In this document: one piece after another, positions 51,161 to 60,927 of the stretch
How the letters are laid out: each line of letters starts with the position of its first letter
Numbering within the stretch: position 1 is the first letter of the stretch
Assembly: GCF_030730945.1 (NCBI RefSeq)
Contig: NZ_JAVAMS010000001.1
Coordinates: forward strand, 1,240,001 to 1,304,000
Direction: 5' to 3'
DNA length: 64,000 bases
Source of the DNA: Aurantiacibacter poecillastricola
GTDB lineage: Bacteria; Pseudomonadota; Alphaproteobacteria; Sphingomonadales; Sphingomonadaceae
The notes under the pieces: generated by a model
Seen by the model: the letters and a program-made list of their open reading frames with translations, nothing else
Told to the model about the DNA's origin: nothing
The model's database searches: none
Position numbers and translations under genes: made by a program

Positions 51161-53431
51161 ATGACCGCCGCCGCCTCTGCCAGACAGATCCTTACCAGCC
51201 TGCATGAGATCATGGCATCGCGCACCCATGCGCAGGCCAAGCTCAACCAGGTGGTGGAGACTATCGGCGAATCGCTCAATAGCGAGGTGTGCTCGATCTA
51301 CCTCCTGCGGGAGGGAATGCTGGAACTGTTCGCCACGCGCGGGCTGAACCAGGCGGCCGTCCACGTTACCCGCTTGGGCGTGGGCGAGGGTCTGACCGGC
51401 ACCATCGCCCGCAATATCGAGACGCTGAACCTCGCCGAGGCGGCCACGCATCCCGAATTCCAGTACCGCAGCGAGACGGGGGAAGAAAAATTTCACTCCT
51501 TCGCCGGCGTGCCCATCGTGCGGCGCGAACGCTCCATCGGCGTGCTGACCGTGCAGCATGTCGAGCCGCGCAAGTATGAAGAGGTGGAGATCGAGGCGCT
51601 GCAGACCACGGCGATGGTGCTGGCGGAGCTCATCAACAATGCCGGCCTCGTCGATGCCGAGGAACTGGATCGCCTGCCCGAGGCGCATTCGGGGCAGGAA
51701 GTCATCACCGGGCTGAAACTCGTGAAGGGCCTCGCCATCGGCAAAGCGGTGTTCCACCAGCCCCGCGTCACCATCGAGCAGACCGTGGCCGAGGATATCG
51801 AGGCGGAGCGCCAGCGCGTCTATCTCGCTTTCGACCGAATGCGCGAACAGATCGACAACATGGCGAGCCAGGCCGAATTCGGCGTGGACGGCGAACACGC
51901 GCAGGTGCTCGAGACCTACAAGATGTTCGCCTATGACGAAGGCTGGTCGCGCCGCATCAACGAGGCGATCGATTCCGGCCTGACGGCGGAAGCCGCCATC
52001 GAGCGCGTGCAGCAACGCACCCGCATGCGCATGCGCGAGATCCAGGACCCGTTGCTGCAGGACCGGATGCACGACCTGGAAGATCTCGCCAACCGCCTGA
52101 TCCGCATCGTGTCCGGCCAGCTCGGCACGGCGGCGCAGAAGGGGCTGGCCGAGGATTCCATCCTGGTAGCCAAGAACCTCGGGCCCGCCGAACTCCTCGA
52201 ATACGACAAGCGCCGCCTGAAGGGCGTGGTGCTGGAGCAGGGCTCGCTCACCGCACACGTGGTGATCGTTGCGCGCGCCATGGGCATTCCGGTCATCGGC
52301 CGCGTCGCCAATGTCCGTGGCAAGCTGCGCGAGGGGGACGAGGTGCTGGTGGACGGCGATGCCGGCAAGGTCACCGTTCGCCCGTCGCACGGCGTGCTGA
52401 ACGCTTTCGAGGCGCGCTTCGCCCGCAGCCGCGAGAAGAAGGCCGCCTACGCCAAGCTGCGCGATGTCGAGCCTTTCACCCGCGATGGCGAGCGGATCGT
52501 GGTGATGATGAATGCCGGCCTGCGCGACGATGTCGGCATGCTGGCCATGACCGGCGCGGACGGCATCGGCCTTTACCGTACAGAGTTCCAGTTCCTCGTC
52601 TCTGCCGCCCTTCCCCAGCGAGAGCGGCAGGCGCGGCTCTATCGCGACGTGCTGGATGCGGCGAAGGACAAGCCGGTGATCTTCCGCACGGTGGATATCG
52701 GCGGCGACAAGTCGCTCCCCTACATCACCAGCGAGGTCTCGAAGGAAGACGAGAACCCGGCGATGGGCTGGCGCGCCCTGCGGCTGGCGCTGGAGCGCGA
52801 GGGCCTGATGAAATCCCAGGCCCGCGCGCTGCTGGAAGGCGCTGCCGGACGCGAGCTCAACGTGATGTTCCCCATGGTTTCCGAACCGTGGGAGTTCGAC
52901 GCTGCGAAAGAGGTGTTCGACAACCAGCTCGCCTATCTCAAGGGGCAGAAGCACAAGCTGCCCAGCTCCATCAATTACGGCGTGATGCTGGAAGTGCCCT
53001 CGCTGGCGGAGACGCTGGACCTGCTGCTGCCGCGCCTGTCCTTCGTATCCATTGGCACGAACGACCTCACCCAGTTCCTCTTCGCCGCCGACCGCGCCAA
53101 CCCGGTCCTAGCGGAACGGTACGACTGGCTGAGCCCCGCGATTCTACGCTTCCTGCGCCGCGTGGTGCTGAGCTGTACCGGTCGGACGGTGAAGCTGGGC
53201 GTATGTGGCGAAATGGGCGGCCGGCGGCTCGAGGCGCTGGCGCTGCTGGGCCTTGGCATCCGCCGCCTGTCGATCACGCCTGCCGCGGTCGGGCAGATCA
53301 AGGAGCTTGTCCGCCGGGTGGACACGCGCGAAATCGGCCAGGCGATGCAGGGCTGGCTCGCCAATCCCCCGCAGGACATGCGCGCCGAACTGCAGGCCTG
53401 GGCCGCCGCCCGCGACATCGAAGTCGAATAA
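51161..53431 (+). CDS. ptsP: PTS-Ntr enzyme I (GAF-domain PEP-protein phosphotransferase)
   Basis: The 756-residue protein has an N-terminal GAF domain (about 15-165), then the enzyme I parts: a helical NPr-binding region, the phosphohistidine H366 in GSLTAHVVIVARAMGIPVI, and the PEP-binding TIM barrel with DGIGLYRTEFQFL, FRTVDIGGDKSLPY and GTNDLTQFLFAADRAN. It phosphorylates NPr from PEP in a nitrogen- and potassium-linked regulatory chain. ptsO and ptsN are not in the window. Confidence 0.95.
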   Translation: MTAAASARQILTSLHEIMASRTHAQAKLNQVVETIGESLNSEVCSIYLLREGMLELFATRGLNQAAVHVTRLGVGEGLTGTIARNIETLNLAEAATHPEFQYRSETGEEKFHSFAGVPIVRRERSIGVLTVQHVEPRKYEEVEIEALQTTAMVLAELINNAGLVDAEELDRLPEAHSGQEVITGLKLVKGLAIGKAVFHQPRVTIEQTVAEDIEAERQRVYLAFDRMREQIDNMASQAEFGVDGEHAQVLETYKMFAYDEGWSRRINEAIDSGLTAEAAIERVQQRTRMRMREIQDPLLQDRMHDLEDLANRLIRIVSGQLGTAAQKGLAEDSILVAKNLGPAELLEYDKRRLKGVVLEQGSLTAHVVIVARAMGIPVIGRVANVRGKLREGDEVLVDGDAGKVTVRPSHGVLNAFEARFARSREKKAAYAKLRDVEPFTRDGERIVVMMNAGLRDDVGMLAMTGADGIGLYRTEFQFLVSAALPQRERQARLYRDVLDAAKDKPVIFRTVDIGGDKSLPYITSEVSKEDENPAMGWRALRLALEREGLMKSQARALLEGAAGRELNVMFPMVSEPWEFDAAKEVFDNQLAYLKGQKHKLPSSINYGVMLEVPSLAETLDLLLPRLSFVSIGTNDLTQFLFAADRANPVLAERYDWLSPAILRFLRRVVLSCTGRTVKLGVCGEMGGRRLEALALLGLGIRRLSITPAAVGQIKELVRRVDTREIGQAMQGWLANPPQDMRAELQAWAAARDIEVE

Positions 53432-53536
53432 CATCGTGCAAGCCGCCGAAATGCTTGACTTGTACGGCTGCGGGCGATTGGTGTGGCGACAACGGGTTCT
53501 CACAACAACCCAGCAAACCAGCGTGCTGGAGCGGTC

Positions 53537-54688
53537 ATGACCGATAACGAAGACGATTTTGCGCAAGACGAGATGAACGAGCCGGTTCACAAGAGCTCGG
53601 GCGACCGCCTGCGCGCCGCGCGCGAGCGCAAGGGACTGACGCTGGACCAGGTCGCCTCCGAGACCCGCATTGCCCGCCGTCACCTGCAGAGCATCGAGGA
53701 AACCGACTTCGATTCGTTGCCGGGCCGAACCTACGCAGTGGGTTTCGCCCGCACCTATGCCAAGACGGTCGGTCTCGACCAGAACGAGATCGTCAGCCAG
53801 GTGCGCGACGAGATGGATGTCGGCCCCGTAAGCGAGCGATATGGTGCACTGGGCCGGGGGCATGAGCGCGATTCCTTCGAGCCGGGCGACCCCTCGCGCG
53901 CGCCGGGCGGAAAGCTGCTGTATTTCTCGATCTTCGCCGTGATCGTGCTGCTGGCGGGTATCTTCTTCGCCGCCCGCGCATTGTTTTCTCCCGCGGCTGA
54001 AATGCCGTCCCTCGTGGAGCAGGAGGAGCGCGAGCAGGCCGCCGCCATCGCCGCACGGCAGGAGCGGCAGGAAGTCCTGCAGCAGGAAGCAGCGGCAGAG
54101 CCTAGCGGCGAGGTCGTCTTCACCGCCGAGGGCGAGACCTGGGTACGCTTCTACGACGCCGACGGCACCGTGCTGCGCGAGGGCACGCTGACCGAAGGCG
54201 ACAGCTTTACCATTCCCGCCGATGCGCAGGATCCGCAGCTGATCACCGGCCGCCCGGACCGTCTTGCCATTACCATCGGCGGCCGCTCCGTGCGCAAGCT
54301 CTCGACCGAGGTCGAGACCGTGCAGGACGTGCCGGTCTCCGCCGAAGCGCTGCTGGCGCGGGAGGGCGGCGTGGCGACGATCGGCTTCGGGCTCGGCACT
54401 CCCGCGCCGGACGCGCCGGAGACTGTCTCTGCCAGCACGCAAGATGCGGCACCATCGCCCGCGCCGCGTCCTGCGCAAACCACCGCTTCCGCGCCTTCGC
54501 CGACCCCTACCCCGACTGCAATGACTTCAGCCCGGCGAACCTCCGCCCCGGTACCCTCGCCCACGCCGTTCACCTCGATGAGCCCAAGGGCGAGTGCGAC
54601 GCCTTCGCCAGGGCCCGCCGCCACCGCTCCGCCGCGCGCTCAACCGGCGGAGCCGGCAGATGACGGCGCCGCGCCGGAGCCGCAGTGA
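53537..54688 (+). CDS. RodZ-like helix-turn-helix membrane protein (DUF4115)
   Basis: The 383-residue protein has a cytoplasmic XRE-type HTH (residues ~22-90, GDRLRAARERKGLTLDQVASETRI), one transmembrane helix (~137-158), and a periplasmic DUF4115 domain (~195-290, FTAEGETWVRFYDADGTVLREGTL). The last 80-90 residues are a Pro/Thr/Ser/Ala-rich tail. RodZ helps MreB-driven elongation; this member has the right parts, but assignment is by architecture. GGAG lies 8 nt before the ATG. Confidence 0.8.
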   Translation: MTDNEDDFAQDEMNEPVHKSSGDRLRAARERKGLTLDQVASETRIARRHLQSIEETDFDSLPGRTYAVGFARTYAKTVGLDQNEIVSQVRDEMDVGPVSERYGALGRGHERDSFEPGDPSRAPGGKLLYFSIFAVIVLLAGIFFAARALFSPAAEMPSLVEQEEREQAAAIAARQERQEVLQQEAAAEPSGEVVFTAEGETWVRFYDADGTVLREGTLTEGDSFTIPADAQDPQLITGRPDRLAITIGGRSVRKLSTEVETVQDVPVSAEALLAREGGVATIGFGLGTPAPDAPETVSASTQDAAPSPAPRPAQTTASAPSPTPTPTAMTSARRTSAPVPSPTPFTSMSPRASATPSPGPAATAPPRAQPAEPADDGAAPEPQ

Positions 54689-54835
54689 TCGCCAGGCATG
54701 AGGTTTCTCCGGGGTCCCCACGGGGGAAATCGGCGCTCTTGCCGCTTTCAAGCGCGCGTTAATCGTCTATCTCGGTTCCGCCTGCCATGGTGGGGCCGAT
54801 CGCCACTGCCAGGTTTTTGAGGAGTATGTGAGGCA

Positions 54836-55810
54836 ATGCTTGCAAGGTCGAAGTCGCCAACAGCCATGACCCGCGCTGCCATCTGCGCCGGGCTGGTCGC
54901 CATCGCGGTGCCCGCCCCCGTCAGGGCGCAGTCGCAGCAGCGGCTGGAGCGGATCGAAGCCCAGATCAACGCCCTCCAGCGCGCGGTATTCCCGGGCGGG
55001 GACGACCGTTTCTTCGAGCCCGAAATCACTCCGCAGAGCAGCCCTTCGCAGCCCAGCACGCCGCAGGTTTCCACCTCGGCTTTGACCGATGTTCTGGCTC
55101 GCCTCGATGCCATCGAGACGCAGCTTGCCCGCCTGACGGCTGCGACCGAGGTGAACGAGAACGCGCTGGCCGCGGTCGAGATGCGCCTCGACACGCTGGA
55201 AGGGCAGGGCACCGTTCGCAGCGGCAGCACTGCGAGCAATTCCGGCCCGTCCGGCGTGATCCCTATACCCGATGACGACGAACCGCTTGGATTCGCGGAG
55301 GAAGACGAAGAGCGCGAACTTCCTGCAACGACCGAGACCACAGCCGGCAATTCGGCGCAGAGCGGCCCCTCGCCTGCGCGGCTGGAAGCGGTGCAGGCCA
55401 TCGCGAAGCCCGCCACGGGCGATGCGGGCGACGATGAGTATGTCTACGGCTTCCGCCTGTGGGATGCGGGCTTCTACCCCGAGGCGCAGCAGCAGCTCTC
55501 GCTGTTCGTTGAGCGTTATCCCGATCACTGGCGCACCACCTATGGCCGCAACCTTTTGGGCCGCGCCTTCCTCGACGCAGGCAATGCCCGCGCCGCAGCG
55601 ACGCATTTCTTCGACAACTACCAGGACGACAGCACTGCCGCCCGCGCGCCGGACAGCCTGCTCTATCTTGCCGAAAGCATGATCGAGCTGGGCGACACGC
55701 GCCGTGCCTGCATCGCCATCGCCGAATTCGGCGACACCTATCCGGCACTCGCGACCGGGCGTCTCGCCGATCAGTATGGCAGCCTGAGTGGCCGGGTCGA
55801 CTGCGAGTAA
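54836..55810 (+). CDS. cpoB: CpoB/YbgF-like TPR protein (Tol-Pal associated)
   Basis: This 324-residue exported protein has a signal peptide ending VRAQ, an N-terminal coiled coil (QQRLERIEAQINALQR and ALTDVLARLDAIETQLARL), an acidic Pro/Ser linker, and a C-terminal TPR domain (YVYGFRLWDAGFYPEAQQQL onwards). CpoB links peptidoglycan synthesis to outer-membrane constriction. ATG 54836 with AGGAG 12 nt upstream is used; ATG 54866 is also plausible. tol and pal genes are not in the window. The 3' end overlaps tilS by 23 nt. Confidence 0.82.
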   Translation: MLARSKSPTAMTRAAICAGLVAIAVPAPVRAQSQQRLERIEAQINALQRAVFPGGDDRFFEPEITPQSSPSQPSTPQVSTSALTDVLARLDAIETQLARLTAATEVNENALAAVEMRLDTLEGQGTVRSGSTASNSGPSGVIPIPDDDEPLGFAEEDEERELPATTETTAGNSAQSGPSPARLEAVQAIAKPATGDAGDDEYVYGFRLWDAGFYPEAQQQLSLFVERYPDHWRTTYGRNLLGRAFLDAGNARAAATHFFDNYQDDSTAARAPDSLLYLAESMIELGDTRRACIAIAEFGDTYPALATGRLADQYGSLSGRVDCE

Positions 55811-56741
55811 GGACGAGTTGGCCGCGCGCTTTACGGAAGCGCTCGGCCGGCTGAACCCGTCCGGCGGGACAATCGGCCTCGCGGTAAGTGGCGGCCCGGA
55901 CTCGATGGCCATGCTGGTGCTGGCCTGCGAGGCGATCCCCGGCCGCTTCGAGGTCGCGACTGTCGATCATGGCCTGCGCCCCGAAGCGATAGACGAATGC
56001 GCGCTGGTAAAGGCCGCCTGCGAGAAGCGGGGCGTGCCGTGCGAAGTGCTTCGCGTCGAGCTGGAGGACGGAAATGTGCAGGCAAGAGCGCGGCAGGCGC
56101 GGTATGCAGCTCTGGGCGAATGGGCGGAGCGTCGGGGGCTGACCGCCGTCGCCACCGCGCACCACATGGACGACCAGGCCGAAACGCTGCTGATGCGCCT
56201 TAATCGGGGCAGCGGCGTTGCCGGTCTTGCGGGCGTGCGGGAGAAAGTTTCGCTTCCCGGTGGCCAAGTCCCGCTCATCCGTCCGCTGCTGCGCTTTCGC
56301 CGCGCGGAACTCGAGGCATTGACCGGCGATGTTTCCGTCGCGCAGGACCCGAGCAACGCCGATCCCCGCTACGACCGCGTGCGAATGCGCAAGGCGCTGG
56401 CGGATGCGAACTGGCTTGACACTCCCTCGGTCGCGCAGTCGGCGAGCAATCTTGCCGATGCCTACGAGGCGCTCGAAACCTATGCCGACACGCTCTGGCT
56501 GGAAATGGTGCGCAGTTCAGGCGATGGCTTCGCGCTGTTTCCCGGACCGGCGCGCGAGATGAACCGTCGCCTGCTCGCCCGCATCATGGAACATATGGGC
56601 GGCAAGCCGCGTGGCGGCGATGTGGCGAGCCTGCTGCGCAAGCTGGAAAGCGGCGAGGGCGGCAATGTCGCGGGCATCCTTGCCCGGGTGGAGGGCGACC
56701 ACTGGATCCTCTCGCCCGAACCGCCCCGGCGGACTGGCTAA
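55788..56741 (+). CDS. tilS: tRNA(Ile)-lysidine synthase TilS
   Basis: A 317-residue ATP-dependent enzyme that changes C34 of the AUA-reading tRNA-Ile to lysidine. The PP-loop SGGPDSMAMLVLA (residues ~34-46) and VDHGLRPEA, AHHMDDQAETLLMRL and GLAGV segments identify it. GTG 55788 is the longest start; TTG 55818 with AAGGACGAG just upstream gives a more usual N terminus. The C-terminal substrate domains are shorter than in E. coli, as in many alphaproteobacteria. Confidence 0.9.
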   Translation: MAGSTASKDELAARFTEALGRLNPSGGTIGLAVSGGPDSMAMLVLACEAIPGRFEVATVDHGLRPEAIDECALVKAACEKRGVPCEVLRVELEDGNVQARARQARYAALGEWAERRGLTAVATAHHMDDQAETLLMRLNRGSGVAGLAGVREKVSLPGGQVPLIRPLLRFRRAELEALTGDVSVAQDPSNADPRYDRVRMRKALADANWLDTPSVAQSASNLADAYEALETYADTLWLEMVRSSGDGFALFPGPAREMNRRLLARIMEHMGGKPRGGDVASLLRKLESGEGGNVAGILARVEGDHWILSPEPPRRTG

Positions 56742-57442
56742 CCCCCGGTATTCAGCGATCCGCCAACGCCGGTCATCACGCCGTCGGTTACGATGACCAC
56801 GTCGCCCACATCGGCGATTTCGAACAGGCGCGAAGCGAACTCGTCGGGCACGCCGATGCAGCCGTGACTGGCATAGCCGCGCTCCACCGTGGAGCCGCCG
56901 TGTACGGCTACCCCGTCCCATGTCAGCCGCAGTGTCCAGGGCATCGGCGCGTTGCCGTATTTCTCGGACACGTTGTGGCGCTCCTTGGTGAGGATCGGGA
57001 AGGTGCCGACAGGCGTGGGATGATCGGGCGTGCCGAGCAGGGCCGCCGCCGCGCCGATCTCGTAGCCGCCCTTGAATACGCTGATCACGCGGGCCTCCAG
57101 GTCCACCGTCATGACCAGCGGGCCATCGGGCACGCCCTCCTCATCCCAGTGCCACTCGCCGTAGCGTATCGGGCCCTTGATGGGCAGCACGCGCTTTATG
57201 ACGAACGGATCCTCGGGATCGTAGGGCGGGGTTTCCTGCACCACCTCCTGCGTGACGAAAGTGACAGCATCACTGGCGGCGCTGTTCACCACCTCGGTAC
57301 TGCCGGAAAGAACGTCCTGCGCGGAAAGCCATTCTTCCACCTGGGCATGGGCGGCGGTGCCGCGCCCGAACAGCGCGGCGCTGCCGAGCAGAGCGACGAT
57401 GGCGAGCGCAAGGCCCGCAGTCCATGTAATGCCCCTGTTCAT
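56738..57442 (-). CDS. L,D-transpeptidase (YkuD domain)
   Basis: The protein has 234 residues from ATG 57442, which gives a signal peptide ending AAHA|Q; the frame extends 20 residues to 57502. The YkuD domain carries the HGGSTVERGYASHGCIGV segment with catalytic Cys in the SHGCIGV motif. Such enzymes cross-link peptidoglycan or attach proteins to it. It overlaps tilS by 4 nt in convergent orientation. Confidence 0.87.
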   Translation of the reverse strand: MNRGITWTAGLALAIVALLGSAALFGRGTAAHAQVEEWLSAQDVLSGSTEVVNSAASDAVTFVTQEVVQETPPYDPEDPFVIKRVLPIKGPIRYGEWHWDEEGVPDGPLVMTVDLEARVISVFKGGYEIGAAAALLGTPDHPTPVGTFPILTKERHNVSEKYGNAPMPWTLRLTWDGVAVHGGSTVERGYASHGCIGVPDEFASRLFEIADVGDVVIVTDGVMTGVGGSLNTGG

Positions 57443-57532
57443 CGCCAGCGAACATGGGCGAAGACGCGCAAGATTGCCAGAGAGCGTGAGCCTTCGTCCC
57501 ATTGCGAAACGACGCTGGTGAGCGATCCGGGC

Positions 57533-60307
57533 CTATCCATGCGCCCCGAAGACATTGGCAATCGCGGTCGAGATCCGCAGGCTTAGGCCGTAGGAACGCT
57601 CGATCGGGTCGATATAGTCCCGGTGGATCGCTTCGTAGCCTTCGTCGCTGCCGTCGGGCCAATCGGTGGGCTCGGTCAGGTCGAAGCGGTCGATGCGCGG
57701 GAAATGGGTGGGGTAGGCCCGGCGCAGCTGCGCAAGCGCCTCGTCCACGCGCAGGGTGAAGACCATTTCCAGCACGTCGTCGCGCGATACGTCATTGGCG
57801 CGGCTGAACACCGGTACGCTGACGGCGCGGATGAACATCGCCTGCAGCAGCGCGAGGCGAAGCGATTGCAGCACGCCGATCATGCGGCGCTTGTCCTCGC
57901 GGTCTGGGGTCGGGGCATCGTCGGGCACGAAGTCGAGCAGGCGATGCAGCTTCATCGCGTCGACCCGCAAACGGCTGGCGAGGCGGCGGAATACGCCCAC
58001 GCGGTCGTCCTTCACGAGATATTCGCTCAGGGACTGGCAAGCGGCAGTGAGATGCCCCTCGGTGCCGCGATAGGGGCGGCTGGCCCAGTAGGCGGAGTTG
58101 AACAGCTCGCCATAGGCCGCCACCGTCTTGACGCTGGCGAGCGCATTGGCCGCGCGCACCAGACGCACCAGTTCGCGCCCGCGCGCGCTGTTGGCGAGGA
58201 GTGCACCGATTTCCTCGTAATTGCCGTCGGCCGCCTCGCCGACGCCCGCGATCACGTTCACCGGATAGCCCAGCTGCTGGAGCACGGCATTGTGCGGAAT
58301 GGCGCGAATCTGGCGCAAGCTCATCTCGCGGTCGGCATTGAGGTCGCTCTGCCGGCGGCTGACGCGGCTGCCGGTCGAATTGAGCAGGCCGAGGCCGAAA
58401 GCGGTGATCGCGCGGCTGTAGGTGCGGCTTTCCAAATGGTCGCGCTGATGCTCCTTCACCGCGCGGTAGAAGTCGAGGCTGAGATCGGTGCGCTGGTAGA
58501 ACAGGTCTTTCGGAACATCGACATCGGTCTGCGAGGGGCGCAGCACCGCAATGCGGGTGAGCGTGGCGCGGGCGAGTTCAGGGGTGGAGAACCACAGGTA
58601 ACCATCGCCGCCCTGGAAGCTGACTTCCGGCTCCAGCGTGATCCCGGCGCGGGCGAAGCGGCGGCGTGCCCAGGGCGAGAGCGCCCAGTCCAGCCGGTCC
58701 GCCATCTTTGTGAGATGCGCGCCGCGGCCCATGCTTTCGCCATGGGTGTTGAAGATCAGCGCCGCGACATCGTTCAGGCCATTGTTGTCGATGGCTGCGG
58801 CAAGGCGGCCTTGCAGGCGTTCGATGGAGAGGCTGGCGGGGATCTGGCCCACGAAGCGCCCGGCATCGGAAAAACCGGTCTGGATCGCCACGCGCCCGCG
58901 CGTCTTGGCATATTCGCGGTAGACGGGCTCGGCCAGCAATTCGTCGAGCAGGCGCCCGCCATGTTCCAGCGCACTCTCGGTCTCGAACAGCGGCGAGATA
59001 TCGACCTTGCCGGCAATCCCGAACAGCTTCGCAAAATAGAGCGCGGCGAGTACCGTCGCGGGCTCCTCGCATTCGGCGATGAGCATGCGAATGGGCTGGT
59101 CGGCGTCCACATGCTCCAGGATCTGCGCCATTGCGAGGAACTGTCGGATGGCGGTGCTGGCCTCGATGGCGAGTGCGCCGAAATTGCTGCGGCGCGGCTC
59201 CAGCTTCTCGATCGCCCGGTTGAGGTGCACCACCGCGCCCTTGCTGGCGAGGTCGATATTGCCTTCCGGATCGATCCGTCGGCGAATGGCGTTGTGCAGC
59301 TGCTTGGCGTTCACCCGGAAGTGGATCCAGCCCATGCCGAGCCCGTCGGCCTGCATCGCGGCGGCGAGCGTCTTCAGCGCGACGGCTTTCTCGCCATCGT
59401 CGCACTCGCGCGCTTCGGTCTCCAGCCCTTCGACGTAGCGCGAGAGGCTCAGCAGCTTGCGCGGATCGCTGGCGGTGAGGCGGTTGGCGGCGACCGACAG
59501 CGCCGCTGGATCGGAGAGGTCGGCGGCGAAATCCTGCGCGCGCTCGGCCGCATAGTCGGCGGCGGGGCGCAGTTCGGCGAGCAGCTTGTGATCGGCGTCG
59601 ATGGCTTCGAGCGAGCTAACGTAGCACTCGAGCCGCTCGGCTTTTTCGGCTAGGCGGAAGCCGATGGAATTGGACCAGGTGATGTCGGTCCGCCCATCCA
59701 TGTCGTAGCCGACCCAGCTGGCGAAACGGAAGGGGACTGGAGAAAGCTCGTGCCACTGGTCCGGCCAGTGCTTGCGCGCATGGGCGAGCAGTTGCGACAC
59801 GATGGCATCGCGCGCGTCCTGCGCATGGGCGATGGCGCGCATGGCGCGCTCATGCTCGTAGGGGAGCGTCACTTGCGGGCGTTCGCCGCCGATGCAGTCC
59901 TTCGGGATGTCCGCCTCGGTGCTGGCGGCATTCGCCACCGCTTCGGACTGGGCGGGGGTGAGCAGGAAGGTAGGGTGCGCGGTGAAGACAGCGTGGAGCT
60001 GCGGGCGTTCCCACTGCTGGCGGAACTTGGCGAAATCGCCTGTCTCCAGCGCCGCCTCCAGCGCGTCCTCGTTCGCTTCGGGCTTGATGGGCGCGACCAT
60101 GCATTCGAGCCGGTGCGCGCGTTCGCCCAGCGCCTCGATCTCGCATTCGGCGATCAGCGCCTCGAAATCGTCGAGCGTCATTTCGCCGGCTTCCAGGCGG
60201 CGCGACAAATCGTGCGCCAGCTGGAAGACGGGGTTGAACAGCGGTGTTTCCACCGTGCGCTGGTGCAGTTCCTGCAGCCGCTGCGAGAGGTCGGCAATGC
60301 CTGTCAT
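57533..60307 (-). CDS. ppc: Divergent phosphoenolpyruvate carboxylase-like protein
   Basis: This 924-residue protein spans the full PEPC family length. Recognisable blocks are VFTAHPT (catalytic His), SWVGYDMDGR (replacing WVGGDRDGN), GFSDAGR (replacing GYSDSxKD, so Lys becomes Arg), THGESMGRGAH (replacing FHGRGGSxGRGG, losing the mobile-loop Arg and Gly pair) and WASRPYRG. The usual C-terminal QNTG is absent (ends FGAHG). It may be an inactive or altered-function homologue, or a divergent clade that still carboxylates PEP. ATG 60307 overlaps the eda stop by 4 nt, placing it in the Entner-Doudoroff operon. Confidence 0.78.
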   Translation of the reverse strand: MTGIADLSQRLQELHQRTVETPLFNPVFQLAHDLSRRLEAGEMTLDDFEALIAECEIEALGERAHRLECMVAPIKPEANEDALEAALETGDFAKFRQQWERPQLHAVFTAHPTFLLTPAQSEAVANAASTEADIPKDCIGGERPQVTLPYEHERAMRAIAHAQDARDAIVSQLLAHARKHWPDQWHELSPVPFRFASWVGYDMDGRTDITWSNSIGFRLAEKAERLECYVSSLEAIDADHKLLAELRPAADYAAERAQDFAADLSDPAALSVAANRLTASDPRKLLSLSRYVEGLETEARECDDGEKAVALKTLAAAMQADGLGMGWIHFRVNAKQLHNAIRRRIDPEGNIDLASKGAVVHLNRAIEKLEPRRSNFGALAIEASTAIRQFLAMAQILEHVDADQPIRMLIAECEEPATVLAALYFAKLFGIAGKVDISPLFETESALEHGGRLLDELLAEPVYREYAKTRGRVAIQTGFSDAGRFVGQIPASLSIERLQGRLAAAIDNNGLNDVAALIFNTHGESMGRGAHLTKMADRLDWALSPWARRRFARAGITLEPEVSFQGGDGYLWFSTPELARATLTRIAVLRPSQTDVDVPKDLFYQRTDLSLDFYRAVKEHQRDHLESRTYSRAITAFGLGLLNSTGSRVSRRQSDLNADREMSLRQIRAIPHNAVLQQLGYPVNVIAGVGEAADGNYEEIGALLANSARGRELVRLVRAANALASVKTVAAYGELFNSAYWASRPYRGTEGHLTAACQSLSEYLVKDDRVGVFRRLASRLRVDAMKLHRLLDFVPDDAPTPDREDKRRMIGVLQSLRLALLQAMFIRAVSVPVFSRANDVSRDDVLEMVFTLRVDEALAQLRRAYPTHFPRIDRFDLTEPTDWPDGSDEGYEAIHRDYIDPIERSYGLSLRISTAIANVFGAHG

Positions 60308-60924
60308 CGGGCCATCGCCGCGGCTTCGGACGCCAGCTTCTCGATTTCTTCGCGCGAGGCTCCTTTCGGCGCGACCCAGCTGCCGCCGACACACAGAACT
60401 TCCTTCAGGGCCAGCCAGTCGGGCGCGGTCTCGGCGGTGATGCCGCCGGTCGGGCAGAAGCGGCACTGCGCAAATGGCGCGGCGAGAGCCTTGAGGGCGG
60501 GAATGCCGCCATTGGCCATGGCAGGGAAGAACTTGAAATGGGTAAGGCCCATGTCGAGCCCCGCCATCAGCTCGCCCGCCGTGGCGATGCCCGGCAGGAA
60601 GGGCACGCCGGACCGGATGGCGGCCTTGCCCAATGGCTCGGTAAGGCCGGGCGAGACGATGAACTCCGCCCCTGCCGACAGCGCGGCGTCGAGATCCTTC
60701 TGGTTGGTGACCGTGCCGGCACCCACGATTGCGCCGGGAACGAGGTTCATGCGCTTGATAACCTCGATCGCGGCATCGGTGCGCAGGGTGACTTCGAGCA
60801 CTTTCAGCCCGCCCGCCACCAGCGCCTCCGCCATCGGGCGGGCATCGGCGGGATCGTCCACCACCAGCACCGGGATCACAGGGGCCGTCAGCATGATTTC
60901 GTGAATATTGTCGGGTGCGCTCAT
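60304..60924 (-). CDS. eda: KDPG aldolase (2-dehydro-3-deoxyphosphogluconate aldolase)
   Basis: A 206-residue TIM-barrel class I aldolase. The substrate-contacting glutamate is in VLEVTLRT, the Schiff-base lysine in HFKFFPA, and the phosphate site in PTGGITAET and VGGSWVAPK. It splits KDPG to pyruvate and glyceraldehyde 3-phosphate. It is preceded by glk (3-nt gap) and followed by the PEPC-like gene with a 4-nt overlap. Confidence 0.95.
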   Translation of the reverse strand: MSAPDNIHEIMLTAPVIPVLVVDDPADARPMAEALVAGGLKVLEVTLRTDAAIEVIKRMNLVPGAIVGAGTVTNQKDLDAALSAGAEFIVSPGLTEPLGKAAIRSGVPFLPGIATAGELMAGLDMGLTHFKFFPAMANGGIPALKALAAPFAQCRFCPTGGITAETAPDWLALKEVLCVGGSWVAPKGASREEIEKLASEAAAMAR

Positions 60925-60927
60925 GGA

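Noticed and set aside
57533..60466. Longer 977-residue reading of the PEPC-like gene
   Set aside because: The extra 53 residues lie over eda and are Arg-rich antisense-type sequence; ATG 60307 with the 4-nt overlap is the natural start.
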